In this document: positions 12,170 through 24,799 of the stretch, one piece after another
Numbering within the stretch: the stretch's first letter is position 1
How the letters are laid out: each line of letters opens with the position of its first letter
Assembly: GCA_026545765.1 (NCBI GenBank)
Contig: JAIFAC010000195.1
Location: forward strand, 85,184 to 149,183
DNA length: 64,000 bases
Source: Plantago major
Taxonomy: Eukaryota; Streptophyta; Magnoliopsida; Lamiales; Plantaginaceae
Direction: 5' to 3'
Made by a program: the position numbers and the translations under genes
The notes under the pieces: model-generated
Told to the model about the DNA's origin: nothing
The model's database searches: none
What the model saw: the letters and a program-made list of their open reading frames with translations, nothing else

Positions 12170-13757
12170 GGAACTTTATGTTTCTTTATTTATGGGTCAA
12201 GTATAAGTGAAATTCTTCAGTTTTATTGCATGAAATTTTGTACAATTCTCGTATTTCTGTGTCGAATTTAAGTCGTCACTGAGTAGAACCGTTTTTAGTT
12301 CGAATTTGAGTCCGGTTAGCTGGAAGTCGTTTTCTCATATACAACTAGCATAACAATCAAACCTAAATAAATAAATATCCTATCTTCGTCGAGTCTAATT
12401 TTCTTTTATCGCTATTGTTTTTATTAGGAAAACACATCTCCACCGGGACTACAAGTTGAACACTTCAATCCAACAAACTGGACTAAATATATATTAAAAA
12501 AAAGAGAAAAAACTACAACATGTAATACAACTGTTTGCAAAAAGTATAAACATCAAATAACCAACCAATTTTAAAATCATACTACAACATACAACATGGG
12601 TAATGTTTATGATGTTTGAATGTGTTGTATAATTTCAATATAAATATTTAGTAAGAAATTTTTCATAATAAAAATTTGTTGAACTAATTTGTTATGGAAC
12701 TTGAAACTGGTTGATTGAAAAAATAAGGGAATAACTAAACTCTTTTGAATTAAGGTAGTAGTAGTTTTTGAAAATTTGATTTATCAATGGTATATACTCA
12801 AAAACCTGCTTGATTCTTTTTGCAGACAGCGTCTTCTAGTAATGATTTTACATCTGCAGCGCCAAACTCAGACCTTGGCTAGTGAACTCAAACCTCATGC
12901 CACTTGAGCCGAGCCAACAACTGTGGGTTGTCTCTGGTATATTCACCTCATTTATACTTAATGTAATGTTAATTTCGTATTATTTAGAAAAATACAAGAC
13001 TAGCTCAAGTTCAAGGGAATATGTGCCTAATAACTCAGAGCAAGTCTTGTGAAAGACTCGATTTTATAAACTATAGGAAAATCCACATCACATTTATATA
13101 AATCAAGTGAAAGTACTAACCACTTAGGGTAGAAAGGGCATATAATGTAATTTAAATAAGGTTTGAAGCTAATTTGTAAATCTTTTACACGCTATTTGAA
13201 TATCGATTAAAATCAATAAAATCAAGTTAAAATAGATGTTTTTAACCAGGTTTTGTTGTTTTAAACCAAGAGCCAAACAACCACTTAAAAGTCCTAATTT
13301 TCCACGTTACATTAACTTAAACGTGCGAGCATTTAGTTGTGCTGGAGGAATGGGAGGAATGCGGTCTTTCCTCATCTTCAGAAAAATCTGGAGTTTTTCA
13401 AAAATTACACATAAACTTGAGGGTTGATACAATGATTAGAAACAACTCTTCTACCTCTTCCAACCCCCAAAAAGGATTAAAAACAGACCTGCATGTCTAA
13501 AATAGGGTCCGGTCAACAAACCCATTTCACCAAAGAGGCACATGTCATGGGAAAAACTGGCAAGCTCATAGTATAACTCAGATTTATGGCTTGCCATACA
13601 ATCAACTTTAGGTCTAAATTGTCCGAGACAAATCTACTTCTGTAGAAGATCGCAGGGAGATGCTTAATCACGACTCCTCCATTCATAATCGGATACGTAA
13701 GGATCTCCAGCCTCACATAAAAATATCTATGTTGCAGTAGATAGCAGGGTTGGTTTT
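12170..13757. other. Intergenic stretch, no gene seen
   Basis: This lies between the leader exon of the membrane-anchored protein gene and the 3' end of the bL9 gene. I see only AT-rich DNA and no frame with protein-like composition. The last few hundred bases are probably bL9 3' UTR and flank. Confidence 0.5.
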
Positions 13758-16700
13758 TCACCTTTTCCTTATTTTGACATTAAGAACCCAATCCTCTCCA
13801 GCTGGCTTAGGGATGGCCTTTGGCAGGCGAAGTTGCACCTTGTGCTCTCCCAAGGATGATAAAGGGCTAGGTAAGTACACATTTTCAGGCTCAAGTCGAA
13901 CCTGAAGCTGCCTAGCAACCTGATATCAGTTCAACAACATATTTGTAGTCAGATTGGTGAACATTATTTTCTCGTTCCAAAAACAAGATGCAAAACTAAT
14001 GTACATTAACAATATAAACACATATTTAATAAATTTTCCACAGCATCTTATTAAATCTGGAAAGGCAGTTAGTCGTGCAACTTTTTCATAGCAATTATTT
14101 TAAAATTTGCTTTGCAAGTAGATCAGACCTGTCTAATATTGGTTATTGCAGCCCCCTCTCATTAATTGATGGGATAAAAGCCCTGAAAGTTTGTTGTAGC
14201 ACAACCAGTAGAAAATAACCATAAAATACAAGTAGAGGTAAATCAAACAAAAAAAATACCTATGGAAGATAAAATTATTCCTCTATCAATTATCAGAGAA
14301 AATGGATTTGAATTTGATATACAAGAAACAATTTAATATTACACTATAATGAATCACTCTCAATCATGTGACCAATCACAATCTCTGAACCTTTCACAAA
14401 ACTTCACCTACTTGGTAGTTAGCATGGCTCAATTTTAACGTACTTCGATGATAATTTACCAATCAAGAATACAAGCTAGTATGTCATCATTAACCAACAG
14501 AGTAACATTTAGAGCAAAATATAAGGCTCCTCTGCATTTCATGAAAAGAACACAGTACACCCATACCTCAGCCAAAAGCTCTTCTTTAGTGACAGGCTCC
14601 CGCACTTCAAGACCTTTCCCCTCAATGATGAACTTTCGGATAGACTGAAAAAGAGAGCAACTTAGATGATAACTACTGCTGAAGACTCGAAGAAAAATGT
14701 AAAAAGTTACAATAGATTCACATAAAGTAATCAATCGAGGAAAGGAGTCTTCAAAACTAAGCTTAAAAGCAGTGTTGTTAATCCGGGATCGCGTCGCGCC
14801 CAATCAAAAAATATGGGATAGCGGGATCGCACTACCGGGATGACCAGGACACTGAAGTTTTATTTGATATAAAATACATTATAATATAAACATAAAAGCT
14901 TAAAAATAACTCAATTAACGGGCATAAAACCAAAAACTAAAGAAAAATGGGTTTGAACATTGTAAATTTGCTATGTATTAGGTTTTAATTGGGGTAAATA
15001 ACCATCTTACCCCAAACTTTAACATCCCGCCCGGCCGCAATCCCGACCCGGATTTTCCAGGATGCTATGTACCAATAATATTTTCAGTTTTTATTTACAA
15101 TTATTACCCTATTTAATTGTCAAACACGTTCAGTATTTTAACTGGCTAAGGTAGTACCTCCATTTCACTAGATGCTTTCCGATTTTCTGTTTTAGGTGTT
15201 TCACCAGATGCTTTACAATTCCTTTTTATGGAAACCCACTATCCACTATCTCCACTTATAAATTTTTTGATCACTCTATTTCATACTTTATATATTCTTT
15301 CTAACTTTTCACCATCCAATCCAATTACTACTTTATCAATATAAACCATTTTTTTTACTCATTCACCTTAGAACTTGCGCCAATTTCAATTGGAAAGCAT
15401 TTAGTAAAATGGCGAGAGCAATAAATTGGGTTATATTGGTAATTTAATCTACAAACTAATGAAAATTTGGTATGTGTGAATGGATGGAAAAGGTCCACTA
15501 CTAAGAAAAAGGAGGGAGTAAGTTTGTAGGGGATGGCAACTATAGTACACTCACATTGTACTATTGTTAGTATTACGATCTAAACCATCAAATTGCTTTT
15601 AGATTTAATCTCAACCCTCCATTTTTTTAATGCGACCAGACATTGCATAGTCGCATAATGGATCGCATATTATAATGGTGAATTCAATACACACCCTTTA
15701 TGTTTTAAACTTAACAAAATATACATACCCATAAATAATTTAAACCAAACCATCCATAAATCAAATATTCAACAAACACCCCAATTTCATTTTAACCAAA
15801 ACAAAATTAATTTTAAATAAAATAGACTGGAGCTCCGGTGACCGAGCTTCCACGAAAAATATTTCCCATGGATGCCCTTTTTTCGAGCTTTGGAGTTGGA
15901 AGCTCCAGATCTGGAGCTTCCAACTCTGTAATGGAAGCTTCCATCGAGCTCCCATGGGAGATCAAAATCAAGCTCCATGGAGCTCGAAAATGAGCTTCCA
16001 TGGAGCTCGAAATCGAGCTCCCATGGAAGTATGGAGCTTCCACTTAAATTTAATAAATAAAATTAACAAAAAAAGAGGTGGTTGTGGTGGTTTGCTATGG
16101 TGATTGAAGAGGTGGAGGAGATAGTGGTGGTGGTTTGTGGTGGTGATCAAGGAGTGGGGAGGAGATTATGTGGGTATTTTGAAGTAGTAGTAAAAATGTG
16201 AAGTCTAAAATATAAAGGGAATATTTAGGAGCATGAGTTTTGTTATTTTTTGTAGTTTGTATTTTTATTTTATTTTAAATTGTTTAAATTATTAAAGGTG
16301 TTGGTAAATTAATTTTAATTGTTAGATTATGCCATTGGTCAAAATTTAAATGGTGTACTAAAGTTAGTACAATGCGAAGTGGTGCTACAATTAGCCTAGC
16401 CCAAGTTTGTTTCCCAAACCTATTGGGTAATAGTAAAATGAAAGTTACCCCACAACTAAGTACATCATCCCAAAGAAAATACATAAGTTAAGCATAGTTC
16501 ACATCGAAGATATCAGCCAAGGAGAGATCATATGAATATGAAACTAGAAGATTCAATGCACGACTTTGTAATTACAACAACTCTTGTTCCAATCATAGTG
16601 TAACAACGAAATGTTAGGGCATAATTCATGAGGGGCAATTGGACTGGACGATCTTAAATTATAAATGTTTGAAACCATGATATGACAGTAATGATTTCTA

Positions 16701-19600
16701 ACAATCAGTTACGTAATGAACATGATGCTTATTAAATGCAACCAGGTGTAGTTTTCTCATCATAAAGTCTGATGCAAGAGTTTAGAGTACATGAAAAATC
16801 ATACATTGGATCATTATTTATTGAGATAAAAGAACAAAAATAAAGCTGTTCTAGAAACGATTACGCATACCACAAAATCATGGAAATTTTACATAGACTA
16901 CACTTGAAAAAGAGCACTCTTGCAACATATCCCCTGTACATTGAGCAATAACATCTAGGTCCAAAATTGTATGGGGATAAGATTCATTATTACAAATATA
17001 TTCAAAAGACAACTTTTTGTTTTCTTTTTCTTTCTCCTTTATATACTTTATATTATTTGGTCATTTTATCTTTACACCCTTCTTCATAATTTTCTTCTTG
17101 TCCCTCTTCATTTTTTATTTTCACTTCCTCCCAGCAAAAGTACTAATTATAATAATAAATCAAAAAGAAAAAATTAAAAAAAACAATTATAAGAATAAGT
17201 TGGCGACCTAGGTTCAGTTAGTCAATTTCCTTTTTATGTTTTTGTCTTAGATTTATTTTAAGTGGGTGGGTGGTGGTGGTTGTTTTAGAAATTTAGGTAA
17301 AACTTGGATCATTTGCAAGTCATTTGAGTTAATTTTATGGGTTGAAAATATATTGGGACCGTAGTATATAGTAAAACTAAAAATATAGAATGCATTGTAT
17401 TCAAGGGTAAAGTAGTATTTTCATAAACAATTGTACGTTTGTTTTATTAAAGGAAATTAAGTCACCACATTTTAGGCCTATTTGTACCAAAAAATGGTAC
17501 AGGGGCCAATTTGTTAGTAGGTCATTCATCAAGGGTAGTTTCTGAAATTACCCCTAAAATCACTATGATAGGAGAGAAACAAACTTCAAGAGACCAAGCA
17601 GAATCACTTCATATCATTACAAACATTCTTCCAAAGAGCTTCATATGTGAATACGAACCAGTTTTGCTTTTGCAAACCGTTTGGCTGCTGCCTCATACTC
17701 TTTCATGCTGTTGTCTTGGGACTTGGCAACAACTTTAACTTCCTCAACTTCCTTAGGTTTGTAAATCTGATCAAAACAATTGATGGACAAAACTTACAAA
17801 CTGTGGAATAAGCAGAAATATATAAAAGTTTTCTGTGAATACTATGTTGTAATTTGTGAACATTATACAGTAAATAATTACATAGAGCAGAATATTTTAG
17901 CAGCAATTATACCGTAACGAGGAAAAATTACACGCTGAAGCAATTGCTTATTGTGCACCATGTGTTTCTTGCAAAAAAAAAAAACAAGGAGTTTACTTGT
18001 GGGTGACAAATTCCAAGCACTCTTTGGTTAATCAGCATTCCAATTGCCATTTATAAAGACTAAGAAAGCACTAGTTTTCATCATTTAGATTGTGTCATCT
18101 CTAAACTTGCTGCTTCTCAACTGCCGGTTAATCTTCAACCATTGTCACTAAAGAATCGTAATATTCTCCCTTCCTCTTTTAACTCAAGTCGGCGACATTG
18201 ATGCAATTTATCGCAGCAATGGCTTGATTTTATATATATAGTGAGTCAGTTGATTAATCATTACTCCTCCATGCCAATTGAGGTGAACACTTTCTTTTGG
18301 TCACATGTATAGAGAAAGGTATATGAGTTGGATAACATTTTGTAAATGGGATATTATTTTAATAAATAATGAGTAAAAATTGGACTTTGGGTGGCAACTT
18401 CTGTAAATATTAAGAAGTGATGGGTATGTATTTAGAGACATGGAGTACTCCATTGCCACTTTGAGAAGTGCCCATTTCTAACAGGACACCCAAATAAGGA
18501 ATAGTGTCCATCGGACATGGAATGGTGGGAGTAGTTTTGAAACTTCACAAGGGAAGAGACAAATATTTCTTGAACTCACTCATAGGTTGCCCAATTTGGT
18601 CAACATTTATCAGTGATCTACACCAAAGAATGCATTTATGCACTTCAATATATATTCCTAACAATTTCCCCCTTTTTGATCAGTCAACTATGACTATCTT
18701 TATAAGGTTCCTATCAAGACTGGATGAGGAAACAATCCAACACTTAAACAGCACTTGTCCTTGCTCCAGTGCTAATTCAAGAAAAAACTTCTTCCAGTTC
18801 TTGTTGCCCTTAACAAACTATGATTCTTCGAGGAGTATTACAACATTCGATAGGGCCCTCAGCCAAACAATGAGAAAACTATAGACGCAGTGACTAGAAA
18901 AGGCAAAACGAGCTCATCAGGATATCAAAATGTATACCAACGAAGTGGTTCTGGATCAACCTTTTCCATCCAGCAAATTGAATACTATTGTAACTGAGAA
19001 GGAATTCATATAAGACATATAAGGACAACCAAATCAATCAAAGATAAGTGTATTGAGTTTTTTGTTTTAATTAACATCGATGTGGCATTACAAAATGCAT
19101 TAATTTGTCTAATGACATTGTTAGCAACCCAAATATCTAGAGCATAACCAGAGCAGCTAAATATTCTTCAATTCCATAGACCAGCATCCATGTGAGCAAA
19201 TAAACAACAGTACAACTACAACACACATTTGAATCCTAATTGAAGTAGCAAACCATATGCACATACTGTATAATACCTTCAGTTGCTCACTAATCAAGTA
19301 AGCAAATTTATCAATATTCGGAACAGCAAGCAGCTTCGGCATCAAATGGTTACGAAAGTACCCGGGCGCCACCTTCACGGTCTCTCCAGCTCTTCCGAGC
19401 TTATCAATGTTCTACATGTAATAGAGAACCAATCAAAAACCTAATATAAACACCTCAAGATTGAAAAAGGGGAAAACTTGAATGATTGGACTTACAGTGG
19501 TCAGAATAACTTCGAGCCTCCGATAACGAACGCCTTGAGCAGCAAATAGAATGGGATGATGCATTCGTAGAACATTTTTTCCGTGGTGTAAATAAGCCAT
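13758..19600 (-). CDS. Organellar (mitochondrial-type) 50S ribosomal protein bL9
   Basis: Complete minus-strand gene of five exons: 19600-19496, 19411-19277, 17766-17659, 14644-14567 and 13919-13758. Every intron is GT...AG and phase 0; the product is 195 residues. It starts MAYLHHGKNVLRMHHP. Residues 25-75 are the bL9 N-domain (RYRRLEVILTTNIDKLGRAG, then VKVAPGYFRNHLMPKLLAVP), which binds 23S rRNA near the L1 stalk in bacterial ribosomes. A helical linker follows (EYEAAAKRFAKAKL), then the C-terminal domain ending VLNVKIRKR. This matches plant nuclear bL9 of the mitochondrial type. There is no obvious long presequence, so targeting is inferred from the family. No frame defects were found, and the exons look clean compared with the transposon-rich surroundings. 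Intron 3 (14645-17658) is about 3 kb and holds several small elements. Confidence 0.93.
14770..15062. mobile_element. Small inverted-repeat element in bL9 intron 3
   Basis: The left side reads AATCCGGGATCGCGTCGCGC and the complement of the right side AATCCGGGTCGGGATTGCGG. These are imperfect GC-rich inverted repeats around an AT-rich core of about 250 bp. Length and structure fit a MITE. No clear target duplication was found, so the superfamily is left open. Confidence 0.45.
15154..15518. mobile_element. Stowaway-like (Tc1/mariner) MITE in bL9 intron 3
   Basis: The left end GTACCTCCATTT and the complement of the right end CTCCCTCCTTTT match the Stowaway-type terminus. The element is flanked by TA on both sides (15152-15153 and 15519-15520). 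It is about 365 bp, AT-rich inside and without coding capacity. Confidence 0.55.
15538..16393. mobile_element. Candidate non-autonomous DNA element with palindrome-rich core, bL9 intron 3
   Basis: Degenerate inverted termini: the left reads TAGTACACTCACATTGTACT and the complement of the right TAGCACCACTTCGCATTGTA. The core at 15828-16040 is packed with AGCTCCATGGAAGCT-type palindromes. The superfamily is unknown and the target duplication unclear. All frames inside are by-products of the repeats. Confidence 0.4.
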
Positions 19601-19609
19601 TTGAAGCTC

Positions 19610-20063
19610 AAAATGGTACCTATGGACAACAGCAGCACTGTGGTGATAAAGCGGCGGTATGGATTGGCTAGGGTTTCGAGCTATTTGGGTTTTTCAATAC
19701 CAGTAATGGTGGACTCTTGGAACAAATCTAACAGGTAAAACGCACATTAAAAAACAAATATACAGAGAAAAAATGGCACCTTTTTGCAAGTTAATGTCGA
19801 TCCCACAGCCAAAGGCGAAGACGATGACCTAATTGCTAATCAGGTGCCCGGTCGGATTCAACACAATGTTTCCGGTTCCCCATTTTGGGCCCAACACTCT
19901 AATTATGGTTTGGTTTTGGACTGAGTGAGCCCATTGACACGCCCAAAAGTGTTTCGTTTCCTTTGCTAAATGATTGATAATGTCTGAGAAAAAATAATAA
20001 TGTCGAGTAATTTTATTTTTATATATTTAATACGTGTCACAAAAAGAATCATAATTGTCACAC
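19610..20063. other. bL9 5' leader/promoter region and flank
   Basis: Immediately upstream of the bL9 start codon (minus strand). It contains GGGCCCAACACTC-like and CCGGTTCC words near 19870-19900 and no protein-like frame. No convincing TATA box was identified; transcription initiation is inferred only from position. Confidence 0.35.
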
Positions 20064-21195
20064 TGTTAGATCTTACTTTCAAGTATTGAATTTTGATGAT
20101 ATAGTACAAGTTCAGACCGGCTTAGGTATCTAAATGTTTTATTTGCATCTTGTAAAAACACACTCATGTTAGTTTTCATAGATTAGATTATTAAAGGTCG
20201 AGTAAGAATTGAAGTATGTATCATGTAGTCGTTTAGTAGCATCAAACTAAGGAACTGAGAGACCATTTGATATTTAGGTTCTCTGAACTTATGAAAGTTT
20301 AGTAGGCATTGATGTTTAAGGTAAGACTATGGTTAGCAGAAACAAACTGAAGCATGAAGACTATTCTTAGGTTCGTGTTTGAGTTGCAATAGTCTTAGTG
20401 TGAGTCTCGATGTGGTAAAGCAGGCATGATATCGCCATAGAATTAAGTGTTACATCATGAGATTTGGAAAGTTAACCCTTTATACCGCTGAGATTCTGAC
20501 ATACATCCCAGCAACTATGTACAAAAGGATCTGATATGACACGTTGAGTAAGCGTATTGAAGAAGCTTTAATTCAAAATTAGTCTAGCAAACGTATACAT
20601 TCCGATTGAAAAGATAATTGAATTTTGACTTCTATAAATACCTCAACCGCACAACTTAAGAGTAAGTCCAACACTCTAACAAGAGAGAAGAGGACAACCC
20701 ATAAAGCTAATCCTTCCTTCCTCCTTTCCTTGAGAAATAGGGGAGATAGTACTATGATTGATGAAATCTCAAGAGAAATTGCTTTGTGTATATGTGTGAT
20801 CTTTTCAAGACACAATTGGCTTAGACAGCGTATATACACATAGTATGCAAAGAGAGTATGCAGAAAATTGAACTTCAAGAAACAACCAAGGATCTGTTCT
20901 CTTAAGCTTACCAACCATATCCAACTAAGAAAGCCTTTCCCATCTTTTTACACCCCAATTGATTTATCTCTCTACCTTCAAGTGCGAATCAAGGTTTCCA
21001 GATCTCAGTAAGGAACAACCATTCATTAGTGTGATCAGTTAGAATAACCATGGTGGTGAAGGGTGTCAGTCAGGCTATCTAATAGAAGCTAACCTTGCAG
21101 GCTAGTGAAGGAATTAGTCCGCCTACCAAGAATTCAGCCCGGTGAAGATGAGCCAAGTGATGCAGCAACTGAGTTTTGCTAGCTTACTGTTGTAA
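20064..21195 (+). mobile_element. Ty1/Copia (SIRE-like) LTR, left part, split by a nested insertion
   Basis: Begins TGTTAGATCTTACTTTC. A TATA-type word TTCTATAAATAC lies at about 20630. The segment 20920-21190 is homologous, in reverse orientation, to 35310-35020 (shared words CTTTCCCATCTT, CTTGCAGGCTAGTGAAG, GTGAAGATGAG). The match to that second LTR resumes at 30589 (GGCTCAAGTGGACTAGTAGA), beyond the inserted Mutator-like element. No internal coding region is attached. Confidence 0.65.
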
Positions 21196-21222
21196 AAATG
21201 TTTAGAGAAAATTACATATAGT

Positions 21223-22430
21223 TGATGAGACAATATTCTAACGTCTCATTTGGTCTTTTTTAGCGATCTTTGTGAGTCTTTGTCTTTAGTTTTGTAGTCT
21301 GTTTAGTTCGCTTTCACGCTTTTTGGTTTGTCAGTTTTGTAGAAATCAGGTCTTTCGAGTCGCTTGAAGACAAGTCGGTTAGCTGGTTTCGCCAAGTAGG
21401 AATTCAGCCACAAGCGAGATTTTACGAGCTTAGCATTGGATGTTCCAGCATGGCTCGCCGCGGCGAGATTTTACAAGTGATGTTCCTGTTTGAAGATTGA
21501 AGCTCGCCGCGGCAAAGGAATTGGTCCGCCGCGGCGAGATTTTATGAGAAGGATATATATTAATTAAGATTAGAAGGCTCGCCGCGGCGAGCGACGCATA
21601 ATTTATTTTATTTTCCTTATTAGATTAGAATTTTAATTCCTATTCAAATATACTTCTTTTAACCTAGTTTTGAGAAAAAGCTCCAAGAGCCATACATTGA
21701 CATTGAGACATCTTTGGAGCTTAGTTATTCATTGATTTTGTTCATCAAATTAAGATTATTGGTATTGATTTCTCAATTGCTTTCTTCTTTACAATTCGTT
21801 CTTTATCTTATTGATTGAATTGTATGTTAGTGCATGCGAGCTTTTCATCTGTGTTTCATATGATTATTACCATGAATCTTTGCATGCCATCATCAAGTAT
21901 GAGTAGCTAAACACCTTTGAATACAATAGTATGTGAAGATTATGTATATTTGTTCTAGGGTTTATCAAAGCACTCATATAGGTTAGTCTCGTATAAAATC
22001 TTCGTAAAAACCTTCAATTCGATAAGTTCGTATTAAATCCTCTAAATTGTTCATGTTTAAGGATCGTGAATTGACGACTCACGATTTCTCCAGTATAATA
22101 TTTTCTAAGAACAATTGGTTGAATCGAATTGATTGATTTGCTGTACAACGACCGTGTGACAAATATGAGTGTTATCCCTAGTTCGAATTAGCATAATCGA
22201 TCTTGCTATCAGATTCATCTTTCTCTCATTGTTAATTGTTATCTTAGCTTTGATTAAACTAGTTAGAAGTATAAACAAACCATCAATCAGATTGTTTCTG
22301 GCAAGTATCTGTTTACTCTCACTGCTACATAGCTTAATTAATTCCCTAGAGATCGATCCTGAGTTAGGCTTTAGTCTACAACTACAGCTTATTCTCTAAT
22401 TGCTTTTTAGAGTATAATTTGAGCTTATCA
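21223..22430 (+). repeat. 5' LTR of Gypsy element A
   Basis: 1208 bp, TG...CA. U3 carries several copies of the palindrome CTCGCCGCGGCGAG (21454, 21503 partial, 21525 partial, 21578). The last 700 bp match the 3' LTR almost base for base. Confidence 0.92.
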
Positions 22431-22433
22431 AAT

Positions 22434-22453
22434 TTGGCGTCGCTGCCGGGGAA
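22434..22453 (+). other. Primer binding site of Gypsy element A
   Basis: TTGGCGTCGCTGCCGGGG starts four bases after the LTR. It resembles the tRNA-Asp-complementary primer site of Athila-type elements (usual form TGGCGCCGTTGCCGGGG). Confidence 0.75.
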
Positions 22454-22578
22454 TTAATTCCATCAGAAGCGCAGGGTGTAATATTTTACTTGCTTTTTTA
22501 CTTACCTGCGATTTCTACACTAACAGAAACTAAGATTTTTCAAGGTTTTTGATTTTGTAGAAGAACCTTTGCAGGTTT

Positions 22579-24056
22579 ATGCCCGGTACAAGATCGCAAG
22601 GAACACCTTTGCAACCTCTAATACCTGAGATCGATTGACACTACCATCAGCTTCGAAGACAGAACTTAGCCGCTGTTGAAATGGGTGACGTCAACGAGAA
22701 TACTGCCAGAGTCAATGATGCTGTTGAGACTCCTGTGATTACTTATGGGAACTATATGCAGCCCGGTGAAATTAAGGCTGGGGGGTCAGCTGTTGTGCTC
22801 TCTAGCTAGGCTAGGAACATGGAGATCAAGTCTCACCACTTCCATGACATGCCTAAGTATTATGGGATGGCTAATGAGGACGTTATCCGGTTTCTCAAGG
22901 AGTTCGAGGGGCTGATTGCTAGGATTCCGCTTACTGTGGGCTCAGTGACGGTTTGTGATGAGGAAATCAGGAAGAAGGTATTTCCCATGTGTATGCAGGA
23001 TAAAGCAAAGAGTCGGTTGAATCAACTCAAGGCTCTGGCTACTTGGGATGATCTATACAGGGCCTTTATGAACAAGTTCTACCCGGCGGAAAAGACTAGG
23101 CAGCTTCGGGTTCAGATTGAGAAGTTCATGCATATGAATGATGAGAGCTTTTATGAGGCCAGGGAGCGATTCCTGAACTTGCTCTCCCTCACCATAGGTT
23201 GAGTGAGATGGATTTATGCTGCAAGTTCTATGAGGGACTCGATTGGGAAGCACAAAACATGGTGGATATGACCGTGGATGGCTCTATTGTTACGGCATCT
23301 CCGACTGCATTGAATGCGGCTTTTGAGAAGCTTGCTGCCATCTCCCAGCTTAAGGGAACTAGAGGCCGACCAAGGAGAGCTGAAGTTAAAGTTGTGGAGC
23401 AAACACCTGGCCCCAGTACCATTGAATTGGCCGAACAGATTAAGGAGATGAGGATGCTTGGCACTATCCTCGCACCTGGGTCTTGCTAGCGAGAGGTGTA
23501 ATCAGGTGGTAATTTCTGCATGGTGCCGATGTAGACTTCCTGAGATCATGGGGGAGAACCCAACTCCGGAGATCATTTGTTGGGTACAAAACAGGTAGCG
23601 TGGTGGTTGGCAACCAAAACTGGGAATGAATGCAGGCGCCACTAAGGTGCAACCTTTCAACCCCGACCGTTCCAATTTATCCTATGGAGGCAACTTCTAT
23701 GAGAATGCACCACAGCAGGTTCCGGCACAAAGACGCTCCACCAAAGAAGTCTGCTTCGACAGCTTGCTTTCAACAGGTCCAACACAAGCTTCAGTTCGCC
23801 TACTAGTGGACCGCAAAATGCTGATCAGGAGATTAGAGCTCACATGGAGAGATCAGAGAGGTTCTGGGCAGAAGCACAACGAAATCAAGCCAAGAATGAC
23901 CAGAGGTTTGAAAACATTGAGCAATCGCAAAAGAGGTTGGAGGAGACTCTTGGGGACTTAGTAGGCGCTTTCCAACAAAGAGAGAAGGGTAAACTCCCCG
24001 CGACTGTCGAGAATAATAGAATACTTGCTGTGGAGGTAGTTTTTGACAAACCATGA
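22579..24056 (+). pseudogene. gag: gag of Gypsy element A, interrupted
   Basis: The frame opens at ATG 22579 (MPGTRSQGTPLQPLIPEID) and continues in the same frame to 23202 apart from a TGA near 22636 and a TAG near 22807. The core MANEDVIRFLKEFEGLIARI ... WDDLYRAFMNKFYPAEKT is the plant retrotransposon Gag domain. Frameshifts follow at about 23200, 23490 and 23760. The segment GLDWEAQNMVDMTVDGSI ... LNAAFEKLAAIS and a coiled-coil tail (NDQRFENIEQSQKRLEETLG, about 23900-23960) complete it. A zinc knuckle was not confirmed. Capsid-forming role is from family knowledge; this copy cannot make it intact. Confidence 0.85.
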
Positions 24057-24146
24057 GTAGTTAAGACTGTTATTACGACTTGCACTTGCAACCATGATAA
24101 GGCGGTTTCCCAAGTTGAGGCAGCACCGGCACAGGAAGCAAGAAAG

Positions 24147-24764
24147 GTGATAACATCTGGTCCCGCGATTCCAGAAGAGAAGGCGAATGCAGAACCAATT
24201 CAGATGATCCAAAAGGAAGAGAAGAGCATTAGTGATGCAAATAGTTTCGATTTGGTTGTCGGGATAGGCAGTTCTTCTGAGGTTACAGGTATTATTGATA
24301 CTGGAGCTGCAGTTAACTTGATGACATTCGAAACCTATGAGGAACTCAACCTGAAGGGTCTAGAACCGAGAAGATGCTTTGTGACCATGGCTAATGGTAC
24401 TCGAAGCAAATGCATGGGAGTTGTTGAAGATGTCCCGGTAACCATTGCAGGAGATGTGTTTACGACTGATTTCGTGGTTGTTGAGTCACCGCAGGTGAAG
24501 ATCAAAGAGATGGATAACGACATGCTGCTTCTTGGGCGCTCATTCATCAAGGCTACTTGCATGATAGTCGATCTTTATGGCCGTACATGTACTATCCAGG
24601 TTCGCGGTGAGAAACACGAGTTATAAGCTGTCACCACATCATACTCTTCCGCACAGGTTGACACCAGGAATTACATTGCAGCACACACCGGTCCACTCTA
24701 CACCTATTCTCGCTCACGAGTGACCATGGGGACAGAGGAGGCTGGTAACCTCAAGCTCAATTAG
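24147..24764 (+). pseudogene. Aspartic protease (retropepsin) domain of Gypsy element A
   Basis: Contains the catalytic triplet in GIIDTGAAVNLM (about 24292-24327) and the second hallmark LLLGRSFIKAT (about 24529-24560), as in plant retropepsins. The frame is continuous with the end of gag through a TGA at 24054-24056. A TAA at 24624-24626 is followed by another 45 open codons (AVTTSYSSAQVDTRNY) up to TAG at 24762-24764. Processing of Gag by this protease is the family role. No reverse transcriptase follows. Confidence 0.85.
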
Positions 24765-24799
24765 CTCCAGCAGGAAAAAGTCGAGCTAACGACTATAAA

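Noticed and set aside
16971..17211. Phe/Leu-rich plus-strand frames that look like membrane segments
   Set aside because: They arise from a T-rich tract in bL9 intron 3; no start context, no conservation pattern.
22169..22399. 76-codon hydrophobic frame, repeated at 29342-29545
   Set aside because: Both lie in the LTRs of element A; the repetition reflects LTR identity, not a gene.
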